From contig JAJKFL010000330.1 of NCBI GenBank assembly GCA_021186555.1, positions 30,792,944-30,856,943 on the forward strand: a stretch of DNA of 64,000 nucleotides, in the 5' to 3' direction. Position 1 is the first letter of the stretch, and the number at the start of each line of letters is the position of its first letter. The DNA comes from Reticulitermes speratus (taxonomy: Eukaryota; Arthropoda; Insecta; Blattodea; Rhinotermitidae). Below are positions 12,293-23,296 of the stretch, in pieces. The translations under genes and the position numbers were made by a program. The notes below the pieces were generated by a model. The model worked only from the letters and a program-made list of their open reading frames with translations. It was not told the origin of the DNA and did not search any database.

Positions 12293-12583
12293 GTCGCGGG
12301 TTCGATTCCCGATGGTGTCACTGGAATTTTTCATTGACATAATCCTTCTGGTCGCAATATGGCCCTGGGGTCGACTCAGCCTCTAACAGAAATGAGTACC
12401 AGGAATCTTTCCTGTGGGATAAAGGCGGCCGGTGCGTAGGGCTGACAACCTTACTACCTTCATGTGCCGATTATCTGTTAAATCTGGGAGCCTCATCCTC
12501 CTGGATCCCTAAGGGCCTGTCAAGGCCTGTGAAGGGGTTGCTTTACCTTTACCTTTACCTTTACCTTTACCTTTACCTTTACC
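12293..12583 (+). mobile_element. SINE family E, 5'-truncated, with (TTTACC)n tail
   Basis: Begins inside the tRNA-like head at TCGCGGGTTCGATTCCCGAT (B box) and follows the E body ('gaccctggggtcgactcagc'-like, 'aaaggcggccggtg', 'gggctgacaacctta'). It ends in seven TTTACC hexamers (12541-12582). The hexamer run is the expanded native tail of this family, not a telomere repeat. Confidence 0.88.
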
Positions 12584-12746
12584 ATGTGATAAAAAAAATT
12601 AAATTCATAGTAACGATAATAATAAATAACGGAGTCCTTTAAAAATCGTATAATCACTCAGGTAAAGGTAGGGTTGTCCCTGTAGACGAAGAAAGCGTAT
12701 GGGCGTTTTGACTGACACTTCCACTTATTCTTAAAACTCGGCACTA

Positions 12747-13231
12747 CAGTGGACCCTCGAACTTCGAACGGTTTGATATTCGAACAACTTGAAAATCGAA
12801 CAAAACGTTCGAGGAAAATCCGGTTTTGAAACTCGAACAAAAACTCGAAAGTCGAACAAAGAATCACGTGGTCGTCACGTGGTCGCCTTCTCTCTCTGCT
12901 TGGTCCAGATGAAAGAAGGGTAATTCACCTTCCAGTGAACAGTAATATCCCTCCTACTATTATTATTGATTGATTATTATACAATATTTTTATGTATGTA
13001 TTATTATAAATAAAAATTTTCAATTATCGAAATTAAACAATCTTGTTTTATCATTATGATATTTTGAAATAGGCACTTAAAATGTTTTATATTGGGTAAA
13101 TTTTGGGGGTCTGGAAAGGATTAATTCAATTTACATTATTTCTTATGGGGAAATTTAACTCGAAAATCGAACAACTTGAAAGTCGAACCGTCTCCTGGAA
13201 CGGATTGTGTTCGAAGTTCGAGTTTCCACTG
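12747..13231. mobile_element. Non-autonomous pogo/Tigger-like DNA transposon
   Basis: Terminal inverted repeats CAGTGGACCCTCGAACTTCG (left) and, reverse-complemented from the right end, CAGTGGAAACTCGAACTTCG. TA dinucleotides flank both ends (12745-12746, 13232-13233). A CAGTGG start with 'CTCGAA' and a TA duplication is typical of pogo/Tigger elements of the Tc1/mariner superfamily. At 485 bp with no transposase frame it would need an autonomous relative. Confidence 0.85.
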
Positions 13232-13233
13232 TA

Positions 13234-13750
13234 GTTGATAATATAAAATTATTTTATTGTTTAAGATTTCATAACAGGAAAAGAAACTTTACCTGGCAAG
13301 ATATAACAACTGATGCTGCAATATTTTTTTGTTTTATCAATTTGAAATTGCGTACTGGCGTTTGAGGACTGGAGTGCTCTTTATACCACGCAGTTTACAT
13401 AGAGAAGTACGTCAGACTACGGCAATTTTAATAATGGCTCACTTTGTAGGTATTTCATGATACTGCGTTTGATCTGACAATACATGTGCACTGTCGAAGG
13501 TTCGTGCAGAAAGATAACACGTGTGTATTTAACCAAAATAATACAGTGTGATGTGTGTCGATGGAAGATATTGCTGGCTATTAAATGAGTATATTGATTT
13601 TTGTGTGGGTTTTGATAAATACGTACTTGAGCTTATGATTTTGGGAATATTACTGTGAAAGCCTCTAGAAATTACATTAGTTATTTTAAATGATGTCATT
13701 CCGTTCTGTTATTTGTAACAGAAATCAAGATAAAATCCGTTTAAACACAA
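13234..13750. other. No gene seen
   Basis: Nothing recognised apart from the left copy of the duplication flanking the next element. Confidence 0.5.
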
Positions 13751-13763
13751 ATACGTATCATTT

Positions 13764-14040
13764 GTTTTCACACTGTTGACACCGTGCATCTTCGTCATAT
13801 CAAATTAAGTTTCAGACCAACTGATGCACACTAAAACCACTTTTATTGTAGCTCTTTTATATTTGTTAAAATTGTTAAAATTGTACCCCTACACGTGTTT
13901 CGATCCTAGGATCATTGTCCCACGATGATCCTAGGATCGAAACACGTGTAGGGGTATAATTTTAACAATTTTAACAATTTTAAAAGAAGCTACAATAAAA
14001 GAGGTTTTAGTGTGCATCAGTTGGTCTAAAACGTAATTTA
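13764..14040. mobile_element. Inverted-dimer element, family H, with 13-bp TSD
   Basis: Arms of about 115 bp meet at a short centre near 13920. The outer blocks are AGACCAACTGATGCACAC and its mirror. Only the left side continues outward through ACACCGTGCATCTTCG, the shared family tail. ATACGTATCATTT occurs at 13751-13763 and 14041-14053, a perfect 13-bp TSD. At the centre both arms carry GATCCTAGGATCGAAACACG, a stem-II/GAAAC remnant of the hammerhead-like core, cut off at its 5' side. Confidence 0.85.
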
Positions 14041-14062
14041 ATACGTATCATTTATTACATAG

Positions 14063-14100
14063 AACTACATGTTTCGACCATTTTAGATCATCTTCAGGTT
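14063..14100 (-). ncRNA. Hammerhead-like motif, degraded, minus strand
   Basis: On the minus strand: AAC, CTGAAGA, T, GATC, a 6-base loop, GGTC, GAA, ACATGT, A, GTT. This gives a 3-bp stem I, CUGANGA, a stem II with one G-U pair, GAA and a minimal ACAUGU stem III with GUA at the cleavage position. Stem I is too short for a confident active ribozyme. It belongs to the older copy into which the 13.76-kb element inserted. Confidence 0.45.
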
Positions 14101-15060
14101 TACATTTCTTCTTTTTTAAAACGTATTGTGGAATGACTTTTATAACATAAAAATTTGAGAGTATTTACACGGAATTACACCCATATTGGAAAATTAATGA
14201 AGAATATACCGTTTAAATTTATTATTGCATTAATTGTATTATGTTTTCCACTACATAAATTCTCACAAAACCCATAATCGCAGAATGAATTTTTGTGGAC
14301 AATTCCTTTATCGGACTTCATCCAAATCGGACCAAAGTTTATAAAATATGGGGCAACCTTTTGTTCACACCCTTAAATTCAGTTAACATCATCATAACGC
14401 AGATTTATTAAACTGAATTTCACCAATTTTTTTTAATAAAAAATGTGGAAAATTAAGAGTACTAATTAATTTTTCTTCAGAAATAAAGTATGACTGTCAC
14501 AACGCCAATTTTCACGTAACCTACGCCTGATCGACATTATGAGAAAAGTTCCCCCTATCGAATTTAATGGACATTGGACGCACGGTTTAGTGTCTGGTAC
14601 TAGGTCATAGACGGACATAGCCTCCATTAAAAATGCCCTTTTTTGTTCAGTAAAGAAAGCCTAAAATTGTGTTCAATAGGAACGACTTTCATTAATCATA
14701 CTTTTACATGAGGTTACGTTGTGTGCTGTGAGGCAGTGTACTGTTAACTTCTGGATGTCAGGAATTCAGAGAAACCTATTGCTGTCAAGTAGCCAGGATA
14801 CTAATCTCATCCTACTCACTTTAACACTTAAGATGAAATCAGAAGTATCTCGTAAAACCTTGCCTCCACCGGCGGTAATACACGGTACATAATTCGAAAT
14901 AATATTGACCTCAAAAGCTCAGAATTACGTTACTATACAGTGTTTAAGCTCATGTAAATTAAGTCAGCGTACAGAAAGTTTTGTGCACCATATCATAAGA
15001 GCTCTAAATGTATTTAGTCTTAAATGAATACATAATTCACATGGCATAAAATAATACTCG
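14101..15060. other. No gene seen
   Basis: Nothing recognised. Confidence 0.5.
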
Positions 15061-15062
15061 TA

Positions 15063-15612
15063 CAGGGCATACACAAAAGAATGGTGCGGTTTCAAAAGTG
15101 AATACAAAATTTATTTCTCACCTTACACGGCACAACATACACCGTCAGCGGTGGCAACTGCCCAAGTTTCTTATTTCAAAATTAAACTCATCCCAGACCC
15201 GGTGTAGCATGTCCGCTGTAATGGCCTGCAGTGCATGCGTTATCCGATCACGAATTTCATGGATGGACGTGGGAAATGGTGGTACATAAACGCTGTCTTT
15301 AACGAACCCCCAAAGAAAGAAATCGCACGGTGTAAGATCTGGCGAACGGGGTGGCCAAGGGAGAAGGTTCTTGTCTCCATTTGCAGCAGCACGTCCGATC
15401 CAGCGCTGTGGAAGATCACGATTGAGAGGCACTCGTACATTCTTTGAAACTGGCCCCGCGGCCACGCAGTAAGCATGAGAAGCGAACTGCTGGTAGCGCA
15501 TGAGAAACTTGGACAGTTGCCGCCGCTGACGGTGTGTGTTATGCCCGTGTAATGTGAGACATAAATCGTTTATTCACTTTTGAAACCGCACCATTCTTTT
15601 GTATATGCCCTG
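15063..15612 (-). mobile_element. Deleted Tc1/mariner-like transposon with long TIRs
   Basis: Terminal inverted repeats start CAGGGCATACACAAAAGAAT (left) and CAGGGCATATACAAAAGAAT (right, reverse-complemented). They stay alignable for about 110 bp, passing through GGTGCGGTTTCAAAAGTGAA. TA flanks both ends (15061-15062, 15613-15614). Between the TIRs lies only the C-terminal third of a transposase on the minus strand. It is an internally deleted copy, not autonomous. Confidence 0.9.
15145..15501 (-). pseudogene. Mariner-type transposase, C-terminal fragment
   Basis: A 118-codon open frame reads QRWIGRAAANGDKNLLPWPP, then RSPDLTPCDFFLWGFVKDSV at about residues 52-71, then ITADMLHRVWDEFNFEIRN near the end. 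'WPPRSPDLTPxDFFLWG' is the block carrying the third catalytic Asp (here D55) of mariner-like transposases, in the form found in the insect group with an N-terminal DUF4817 domain. The helix-turn-helix and first two catalytic Asp regions are missing. The opening residues are TIR-encoded. Catalytically dead; it may still make a short transcript. Confidence 0.85.
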
Positions 15613-15614
15613 TA

Positions 15615-16023
15615 CATGAAGGAAAACGTTGTATACTTACTGTTGGTATTCCTGGCTACATGTTTCGGCTCTAAGGGTAAATATTTTCTATGTAATGCAG
15701 TAATTAAAATGCAGCACCCTCGTTCTACTGTTATCCAGCGATCCTATACACATATTTCCGCATAATTGATTTATGTTGAACATTTAAGTCTAATATTCAA
15801 AATCCATTATTATAATTAAACTGTTTTTTGTATATAATTTGTAACGCTCATCAGGACACATATCCTGTATATTAATTTAATTTGATTAAAATTGTGCAAA
15901 GTATGTTGTTAAATTTCTTATAGGCCTTGCATTTAAAGAACTTGGGTTTTCTTATCGTCGGCGAATTACGCATCTCTGTTCATATCGAATAACATTTCAT
16001 ACGTACAATATAAATATTTAATG
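15615..16023. other. No gene; trace of a family-H core
   Basis: About 15653-15677 holds ACATGTTTCGGCTCTAAG on the plus strand, the minus-strand remnant of a GAGCCGAAACATGT core. Nothing else recognised. Confidence 0.45.
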
Positions 16024-16318
16024 TTGGACAGCGTAGCCGGTGTAACCATTAGGCTATGGGCTAGAGGCCCGGGTTTTAAATCCCGACACACGAAAGAGAT
16101 TGTTCTCTTCTCCGAAACGTCCAGATCGGCTCCAAGGCCCATTCACCATCATATTCTTTGAGTACCGTGGTTATTTCGGGTAGGGGGGTACAACGGCAGC
16201 AGCGTGATAGCTACCGCTCACCTCCATCTTGGGCTGAGGATAAGAATGGGTGGAGGTATGCTTCTGTTTCCCCTATGTTCCCTCATGACGTGGACGGGGT
16301 CAAATTTACTTTTTTTCA
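16024..16318 (+). mobile_element. SINE family C, old copy
   Basis: Head AGCGTAGCCGGTGTAACCAT with a weak B box 'gggttttaaatccc', a body with 'ccgctcacctccatctt', 'agaatgggtggaggtatgct' and 'cctcatgacgtggacgggg', and a short T-run end. Diverged from the 6.6-kb copy but collinear. Confidence 0.75.
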
Positions 16319-16454
16319 AAAGAGTTGTATTTTCATTTTGTGTGGCATAGGACGATGCCTTAAATAAGTAAAGAGACGTAAACTTGTTCTAATTCTTAAT
16401 TTGTATGTCTTCTGTCAAAGAATATTTAATAATAATGGAGTAATTGGAATTTTT

Positions 16455-16985
16455 GCCCAAGACAGGCAATGTACGTATAAACGTAACATCGAGGCGCTTT
16501 CGCTTAGCCATTGTTACCGTGGAAAAACATAAGTATTACATATTCTGAGTGTGTGTCTGTAGCCTTAGTTATCCAGCATTCAAAGCGCATGCGCCGTGTT
16601 ATATTGTCGTCTGTGGCCTGTCTGGCTGTACCATATTTTTCCACATTTTCTCAACAAGGCACGATTTTTGGGAAAACGTTGTTGAGCGTAAAATGTGTGT
16701 TTTGATTTTCTCTACAAAGTTTAACTGAAATATTTCTCATTCTAAGAAGAATTCAGCGAGATATTATCATAAATCTACAAAGGTCTTCATGTAAAGTACC
16801 GTTATTATTGACAGACTTTAATGAAACTTGAATCTTGACATTTTTTTCGAAAAATACTCAAATGTCAAATTTCATAAAAATCCGTCCAGTGGGAGCCGAG
16901 TTGTTCCAAGCGGGCAGGCAAAAGAATTGACATGACGAAGCTAATAGTCACTTTTCCACATTTTAGGAATGCCCCTAAAAACTCA
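16455..16985 (+). repeat. Repeat G, long copy 1
   Basis: A dispersed element of about 530 bp, collinear with copies at 50.2 and 62.1 kb. It has a 5' 'acgtaacatcgaggcgctttcgc', a middle 'aaagcgcatgcgccgt' and 'tttttccacattttctcaac', then 'aaaatccgtccagtggga', 'gacgaagctaatagtcac' and a 3' 'gcccctaaaa'. In the 62-kb copy the ends form an imperfect inverted repeat (GAGGCGCGTTCGC and GCGAAAAGCGCCTA). No coding capacity. Class unknown. Confidence 0.85.
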
Positions 16986-18059
16986 AAAGTAAGATATTAT
17001 CTGCAAGGAAAACTGAGATTTGCCGGAAACCTGCGTAGTTTAGGCAGAAAAGGATGCAGATAATTACAAGTGGTCAATGGCTGTTTTGAAATGTTTTCCT
17101 GGTAGTACTCAGAAATTAAGAAAGAAAAATCTGGAAATATGTATTTCGATACGAACTATACTCCGGCAGAGTTCAGCGTCACACACCGGAAGAATACAAA
17201 TTGGATGCTGAACTTATGCTCTGTATATACCAGCACAGCGTACACTAATTCATACTGAAGGAGACACAGAAGAAAGCACTTCAGAATACAAATTATTTTC
17301 CATTTATGCAGCCAACCGTACTACAAATTGAAAGCAGAGCTTGTTGTGTAGTTCACGTGAGTTTCTTTTCCCTTTCGAGAAAATGCCAATCATGACAAAT
17401 AAAGACAGAATTTTTAAAAATATTTACATGGATGTACCAGATATATAGCTGAATGCGTGGTATTATTTTTTTTTTTTGTTGAAAAGTTCATATAACTGAA
17501 ACCGGAAGTTAGAGGTTGCCGTTTGATCCACCCATAACCCACTTAACACCCCAACATTCTGATTCCCCATCATTAATTTTATATCATTCTTTCACCTACG
17601 CATTTTTCTCCTACGCCAGTTCATTCTTGAAGATTTTACGGTCAAATATTTTGTAATTTATACGGACGTGAGTCAGTAATTATGCAGAAAGTTTTTTAAA
17701 AAATTATTTTGTGTTGGTTTTACTGCTAATTCCATATACAGAAATTTGTGGTTACTTGGACTAATTACCTTGAAAGTAAAGGCGAATATGTGGACAAATA
17801 TTTCTGCTGCACTGACAAAAATGTTATATTATTTTAAAGCAATATGTTTTTCTGAAAATTTCTGACTCAACCACATATACATTTATATCATCCTCCTGGT
17901 GAATTCTAGAATAATGCTTTGAGTTTTGCAAAAACCTTGCTTACTTCAGCCTTCTTATTCCTTGCTGGGTAATCTTATTACCTGATCGTATACAGTGACG
18001 TAAACTGTAAAATAAAGATGTTCCTCCGTACAGCCCCACATGCACTGTATCTCAGTTTC
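16986..18059. other. No gene seen
   Basis: AT-rich, with a T run at 17466-17476; nothing recognised. Confidence 0.5.
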
Positions 18060-18232
18060 ACACCTCAGTACTTTTACGGTAAAGGAACAGGCGCTTGGTA
18101 GGTGGAAAAGCGCCCTTTGCTCATAAGAGAGGAGGCTGTTGAGGACCCCAAAGCCTGTCTGAACTGTGTAGTAAACGGAAGAATATATGCCTCTAACCGG
18201 ATATCAAACCCTGAGTTACAGGACTTCCAGTA
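18060..18232 (-). mobile_element. SINE family C, very decayed, minus strand
   Basis: Scattered matches in order to the 6.6-kb copy: 'gaggctgttgaggacccca', 'gcctgtctgaa', 'aaccggatatcaaaccctga'. Low identity, so tentative. Confidence 0.4.
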
Positions 18233-18598
18233 ATTTGCTTTGTTTTTACGAGTTCGTAAAGAAGAAAAGATAATTGTACGAGGTAAATAGAAATTTTGAA
18301 GTAATTAATTTCAGTGAGGTACTTAAACCATGAAGAGCTGAAGGAGAAGTAAAATATAGAAGATGGAAACTGTAGATTTCTTCGAAACGTCGGTACGTAT
18401 CCATCAAACTATTGTAAGCTTTAAACTCAGAGCCATGAGAATGTGAAACTTCATTATAGTTTTTTTTCAATATATTTTAATTGTCTTAATTATTCTTTTC
18501 TAAGAAAGCAATTTAATTTCGATATCCTACTCGTAGTCTGAAAAAATACGTGCTTATTTATTGTGTTATATAAATTATGTTCACTTAGTGCGGAAGGC

Positions 18599-18910
18599 GG
18601 GGCACGCGGTGGCGCAGTTGGTTGAGGCACTACGCTACAAACCGGAACGTCGCGGGTTCGATTCCCGATGGTGTCACTGGAATTAATTCCTTGACACAAT
18701 CGTTTCGGTCGCACTATGGCCCTGGGGTCGACTCGGCCTCTAACATAAATGAGTACCAGGAATATTTCCTGGGGGGTAAAGGCGGCCGGTGCTTAGGGCT
18801 GACAACCTTACCACCTTCATGTGCCGATTGTCTACAAATCTGGGAGCCTCAAACTCCTGGACCCCTCAGGGCCTGTCAAGGCCTGTAATGGGGTTGCTTT
18901 ACCTTTACCT
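18599..18910 (+). mobile_element. SINE family E, full-length with 14-bp TSD
   Basis: Head GGTGGCGCAGTTGGTTGAGG (A-box region) and CGGGTTCGATTCCCGA (B box), the E body, and a TTTACC tail. TTAGTGCGGAAGGC at 18585-18598 and 18911-18924 is a perfect 14-bp TSD. This is the best reference copy for the family. Confidence 0.93.
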
Positions 18911-18940
18911 TTAGTGCGGAAGGCTGTTAGGTACTTACTG

Positions 18941-19060
18941 ATAGGCGCTTTCGCACAGTCGTACAATCCGCCTATCACGTTCATATCTATATGTCTGTCC
19001 TTATAGATCAACTCCAACTGGAAGGATTTTCGTGAAATTTAATAGTGGAGACTTCTATTA
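18941..19060 (-). repeat. Repeat G, 3' fragment, minus strand
   Basis: 'aggcgctttcgcacagtcg', 'gttcatatctatatgtctgt' and 'tggaaggattttcgtgaaat' match the reverse complement of the G 3' end (compare 41.1 kb). Confidence 0.65.
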
Positions 19061-19404
19061 AAACCTGTCCAAAAAATTCAGTCTTGGTTAAAACCGGACC
19101 AAAGTGTCCGGCACTGTACACGAAGACCTACGCATATCTCATATTGCTGACAGAGACATATGTACCATAGCAGTAGAAAGTATACTTCCTAAGCAATGCC
19201 AGTAAACAGAGGTCTGTGTTACAACACGCGGTCAGCAGTTGCTGTAATCATTCACGTATACAATTTCACGTAAAACATCGATCATAACATAAGGAAAACG
19301 AGGAGTTATGACGTCATAAACATTCCTTCAAACAAGAGCACACATTTTAAGGGATGTGAATATAACCCCCCCCCCCCAAGGCCGAATATCTACAAGAAAA
19401 CCTG
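19061..19404. other. No gene; poly(C) tract
   Basis: A 12-base C run at 19366-19377 precedes the next minisatellite. Nothing else recognised. Confidence 0.5.
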
Positions 19405-19601
19405 CATTCACATCCGGAAGTACTATTGTACTATTATACTATTCACATCCGGAAGTACTATTATACTATTATATTATTCACATTCGGAAGTACTATTATA
19501 CTATTATACTATTCACATCCGGAAGTACTATTATACTATTATACTATTCACATCCGGAAGTACTATTATACTATTCACATCCGGAAGTACTATTATACTA
19601 C
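19405..19601 (+). repeat. Minisatellite, 27-35 bp units
   Basis: Six occurrences of CATCCGGAAGTACTATTATA (one with CATTCGG) separated by one or two extra 'ctattata' blocks. The unit length varies because a short inner TACTATTA repeat expands independently. Confidence 0.9.
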
Positions 19602-19726
19602 CTTGATCTTAACTATTTTAATGCTGTATTTTTAAACATTTTATTTCTAAACTTCTTATTTTATAACATTTATCGGATATAACATAAATTTTGAGATTAT
19701 CTGGTTTTGGCTTATCATATGAAAAA

Positions 19727-19956
19727 GGTAAAGCAATCCCCGTACGGACCTGGACAGGCCCTGAGGGTTCCAGGAGGTTGAGGCTCCCGGATTTCAAGAA
19801 AATCGGTACATAAAGGTGGCAAGGTTTTCAGCCCTACGCACCGGCCGCCTTTACCCGCCAGGAAATATTCCTGGTACTTATTTATGTTAGAGGTTGAGTT
19901 GACCCCAGGGCCATAGTGCGACCGGAAAGATTATGTCAATGAAAAAATTCCAATTA
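19727..19956 (-). mobile_element. SINE family E, 5'-truncated, minus strand
   Basis: From the tail at 19727 ('aaaggtaaagcaatcccc') through the E body to 'tcaatgaaaaaattccaatt'. It stops just before the tRNA-like head. Confidence 0.88.
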
Positions 19957-20080
19957 CTTCTCTTACACTTTAATTATATATATATATATTTTTTTTGTGA
20001 ATTTGGAATTCCAACCTTATACGTGAATGAGGTGAAATCATTTTGCGCAACTTACATAATAATTTATTTTGTATCTTATT

Positions 20081-20121
20081 TGCAAGGTGATGGCTTCTTG
20101 TTAAGCCTGAAACATGTTGCA
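20081..20121 (+). ncRNA. Hammerhead-like motif, degraded
   Basis: TGCAAGGTGATGGCTT, then a loop, AAGCC, T, GAAACATGTTGCA. Stem II GGCTT/AAGCC and the GAAACATGT block are kept; CTG is changed to GG. A TGCA/TGCA pair could act as stem I. Remnant of a family-H core. Confidence 0.35.
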
Positions 20122-20159
20122 TTAAACCAGCCAACATACAAATGAGTTTTGTTTGTCAT

Positions 20160-20353
20160 TTATAATCCACTTGAATACAAAGAGAGACTCATTGGCGCCT
20201 TTCCATAGCAACAATGCATAAGCGAACGCGCCACTGTGTTACGTTGCCCGTATCGTGCTTATCCTGTTCAAACATAAGTTATTATTCTGCCTGCGAGTTT
20301 AGTTGAATTGAAAACACTTCAATATACCTTTATTCCACCACAAAGTAAAGACA
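20160..20353. other. Spacer with a GC-richer patch
   Basis: Around 20190-20260 the sequence is richer in CG than its surroundings, but no promoter or repeat was recognised. Confidence 0.35.
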
Positions 20354-20764
20354 ATGGAAAGCCTTTTTTGCACAGGAACTAGCAGACAGGTGAGACAGAC
20401 GCTACGTCGCGCGCTTGTGCGAAGTGAATGCCCCATAACACAAGAGCAACCTGAGACTTTGCTGGTCGGCGACTGGTTTCTCCCTCCAGAAACTACAATC
20501 GTAACTTCTTTGCACACTATTGGAGAAAAAAGAAGAGATAAAAACACGACGAGGGAGAGACTGAGTCAGCTTCTCAGCCAGTCTGTCTGGCTCCAGCAGA
20601 GTCCTCCTACTCACAAAAGGACCATCGTCATTGCGCTATGCAGAACCCCAATATTTAGATTACAATATGGGAACAAGGTAATGATAAAATTTTCTGTCTG
20701 CAGGCAATTAAATTATACTCACAGAATAAGCTTCTTGGTAACTTTGATCGGTCAGCCAGGTTAA
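20354..20764 (+). CDS. Unrecognised 136-codon open frame, doubtful
   Basis: Longest plus-strand frame not explained by a repeat I could identify. It opens MESLFCTGTSRQVRQTLRRA and has no signal peptide, membrane segment or domain I recognise. The first ~230 bases are less AT-rich than the neighbourhood and are also open on the minus strand (20299-20547, 20402-20614), which fits composition rather than selection. In 64 kb of this composition one frame of this length is roughly expected by chance. It could be an exon or a decayed retroelement piece. A real gene is unlikely on this evidence. Confidence 0.15.
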   Translation: MESLFCTGTSRQVRQTLRRALVRSECPITQEQPETLLVGDWFLPPETTIVTSLHTIGEKRRDKNTTRERLSQLLSQSVWLQQSPPTHKRTIVIALCRTPIFRLQYGNKVMIKFSVCRQLNYTHRISFLVTLIGQPG

Positions 20765-20889
20765 ATTTTATTTTCTCTCTCCTTAGAGCCAAGTAGTGGG
20801 AAATGTGCGTCTGATTTTAAAAATTAATTAATTAATCGATTACATAATTACAATTTTACGAAGTAATTTGTGCCTCCTATTTCAGTATA

Positions 20890-21165
20890 CCAAGGAGCCT
20901 GTGTATTGACAAGGCTGGCAGTTGGAAGGTCCGCGGTTTGAAACCCTTAGGGGCAAAGTATTATATTTTCTTCACAACGTCCAGAACGGCTGTGGGGGCC
21001 ACCCAACCGTTACCGGTACCGTTATTCCTTCCCGGAGTTAAGGCGGCCGTGACGTGAATTTGATTATTCATCTCCATCGAGCACAGAGGTTAAAAATGAG
21101 TGGCGCTATAACTCTACTCCCCCTATATGCCTTCGTGGCTGAGACAGGGAAAAATATACTCTGTT
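20890..21165 (+). mobile_element. SINE family C, old copy
   Basis: Decayed head (20890-20955, 'ggtccgcggtttgaaaccc' as B box), then 'cacaacgtccagaacggctg', 'ccacccaaccgttaccggta', 'catctccatcgagcacagag' and 'cctatatgccttcgtggctg' in family order. Confidence 0.7.
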
Positions 21166-21709
21166 ATTAAAATTTTAAAAGGAAACTTTCAAGTTTAGGT
21201 GAAATTGCGAAGCCGAGTAAATTAAATTAAAAACTTTTTTCGTTCCGTTTGCATTCTATGAACCTAAAGTTTAAATGTACAAAATTAAAATGTTATTCAT
21301 GGTTTTACGTGTGTAAACAAAGACGTCACACTAAGAAGATTTCATGTACGTGGAAGCTAAATGATTACACGCTCTGTAGTGAAAGTTTCAGTGGGATTAT
21401 TTATATAAATATTTTTCATCCGGTGGGTACATGTGTCAGTGGTAAATGTGCGTTCGTATTAGGGTTACACGTAATTATAACATTATACATCCTCCATTAC
21501 TGCTATGGCATTTTCGCGATCTGAATTAAATTTCAAATAAATTTCTGACTGCAAATGGCTGGAGCTTGGAAGCTCTTTTAAGGGAATGTTTTTTACATTG
21601 ACAGATATTTCAGAAATAACTATACAAAACTGTTAAAAAAATATTATTGTAATGGCGTTATGTAACTACACATAGGTTATAGAATGAAGGCATGTTTATC
21701 TCCCTTCAT
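21166..21709. other. No gene seen
   Basis: Frame 21249-21524 (91 codons) has no recognisable domain. AT-rich. Confidence 0.5.
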
Positions 21710-21722
21710 CCTATACATATTA

Positions 21723-22123
21723 GTTAGTTAGTTAGTTAGTCCCCATGTCGCTCCAATCGCGGAGCATAGGGGCCTCCTTGCGGAGGTTTCTATGGTCATG
21801 TAGTGGGTGACCAGCCCACTGACCGCACAAGTTCCACTTAATCCTGATGTGACTGCCAGAGCCATCTGGCAGTCAGGAGACTTGGGTAAGAAATGGCCGC
21901 TGAATTTTGCCGACGGGCACTACTAGTTCTATTCATGCCCGTAAGGTTCTTTTACATTCCGTAAATCTACGACATGGGACCGACGGCTTTACTTCTCCTC
22001 CGAAGGAAGTTGTGCTCCGGATTTTTATCACCCTTAAAAATCCATCGCCCTCGGTCGGGATCGAACCCGCAAACCTTGGGTCCAGTGGCGAGCACGTTAA
22101 CCACTAGTCCACCGAGGGCGACT
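21723..22123 (-). mobile_element. SINE family B, full-length, minus strand, with TSD
   Basis: Reverse complement of the 3.8-kb copy, with the tRNA-like head at the right end (22045-22120) and a (TTAG)n tail at the left. CCTATACATATTA (21710-21722) and CCTATGTATATTA (22124-22136) are the TSD with two mismatches. Open frames here are SINE translations. Confidence 0.9.
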
Positions 22124-22136
22124 CCTATGTATATTA

Positions 22137-22583
22137 ATGGCTTAAAATGTTTGAACAAATTAGAAATGCCTTCAATATCGGAACACGTGAAGCATTGGTT
22201 CATTTCTCTTGAATTATCTCCAAAACAAGAAAATGTGTAGAAAATTTTACTGAATAAAATATGCTTGTTTATTTTTAAGTTTGTCCGATTTTTCTGTCTG
22301 ACAAATAATTAAAGAATCTCGGGCGATTTAACCTTGAGATACGCACCAAAATAATGTCCAAAAGTTTCTTGACTCCAAATATCCCCGTCGGTTACTACTT
22401 ATTAGTCGACAAATCGTAACATCCCTGAAGATATAAAAATTCAGCAAGACGCCTGCGAAAAATTCAAACAGTTAAATTCGAGTGCCTTAAAGATTGGAGT
22501 CGACCCGTGGAAGTCTAGGATATTGGTAAAATTTTCTCTGTCCACGCTATTAAGGCAATATGAGTAGAAGCATAACTTAACTC
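22137..22583. other. No gene seen
   Basis: Nothing recognised. Confidence 0.5.
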
Positions 22584-22795
22584 ATTAACCTCGGCACTAG
22601 ACGGAGGTGAGTGGTTAACTTCACGCTCCAGCCACTTTACCCCCACGAAGAACCCGTTACTATTTAAATTAGAGTTTGGGTGAGACGTTCTGGGATTTCT
22701 GGAGAAGGGAAGAATCTCTTATCGCTGCCGGAATTAGAATTCCGGATCGTTCAGCACGTAAGCTAGTTAATATACGGAATGCGCCATCCCAGTTC
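22584..22795 (-). mobile_element. SINE family C, old copy, minus strand
   Basis: 'cctcggcactagacggaggtg', 'ccactttacccccacgaaga' and 'gccggaattagaattccgga' (B-box region), ending in the head 'atacggaatgcgccatccca'. Confidence 0.65.
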
Positions 22796-23296
22796 CATGC
22801 AATTCCAGTAGTTTTCCCTATTTTTATTATTAGAATTATGCAGAATATATTCACTTTTTCCCTCTTGAAATACATCTGCAGACGATGTGCTGAAGTTGAA
22901 ACAAAGAACTGAAAAGTGAGGAGTAGAATTGCTACTGATGAAAGAACTTCCCCTTTGTCAGTGCCAAGAAATTTGTTACGAACGTAAAATTCTTATGTTT
23001 ATTACTCGTTTCACATGAGGCATTACCATTGCTTCCTTCAACACTTCACTTATACATCCAACTTAAGGGCTGTTTTGATGCGTTTACTTCGGAATTTGGA
23101 CGGCTGACTATAAAAGTACCTTCGGAGATTCATCGCTCTCCTCACACAATGTTACGCGGCTTATAATTTCGTAACTACAGAACATTAGAACATCGAGCAT
23201 ACAGCCCTGATATGGCGCCGAGCGACGGTCATCTGTTTGCAGCGCTGAAACAAACTTTTGGCAGCTGAAAACGTAAAGACGATCGCGAGGTGGAAA
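22796..23296. other. No gene seen
   Basis: Nothing recognised before the minisatellite. Confidence 0.5.

Noticed and set aside
12541..12582. (TTTACC)n as telomere-like repeat
   Set aside because: It is the expanded tail of SINE E; the usual insect telomere repeat is TTAGG.
20354..20764. 136-codon frame as a confident gene
   Set aside because: No domain, open on both strands, and about the length expected once by chance in this much AT-rich sequence; kept only as a low-confidence entry.
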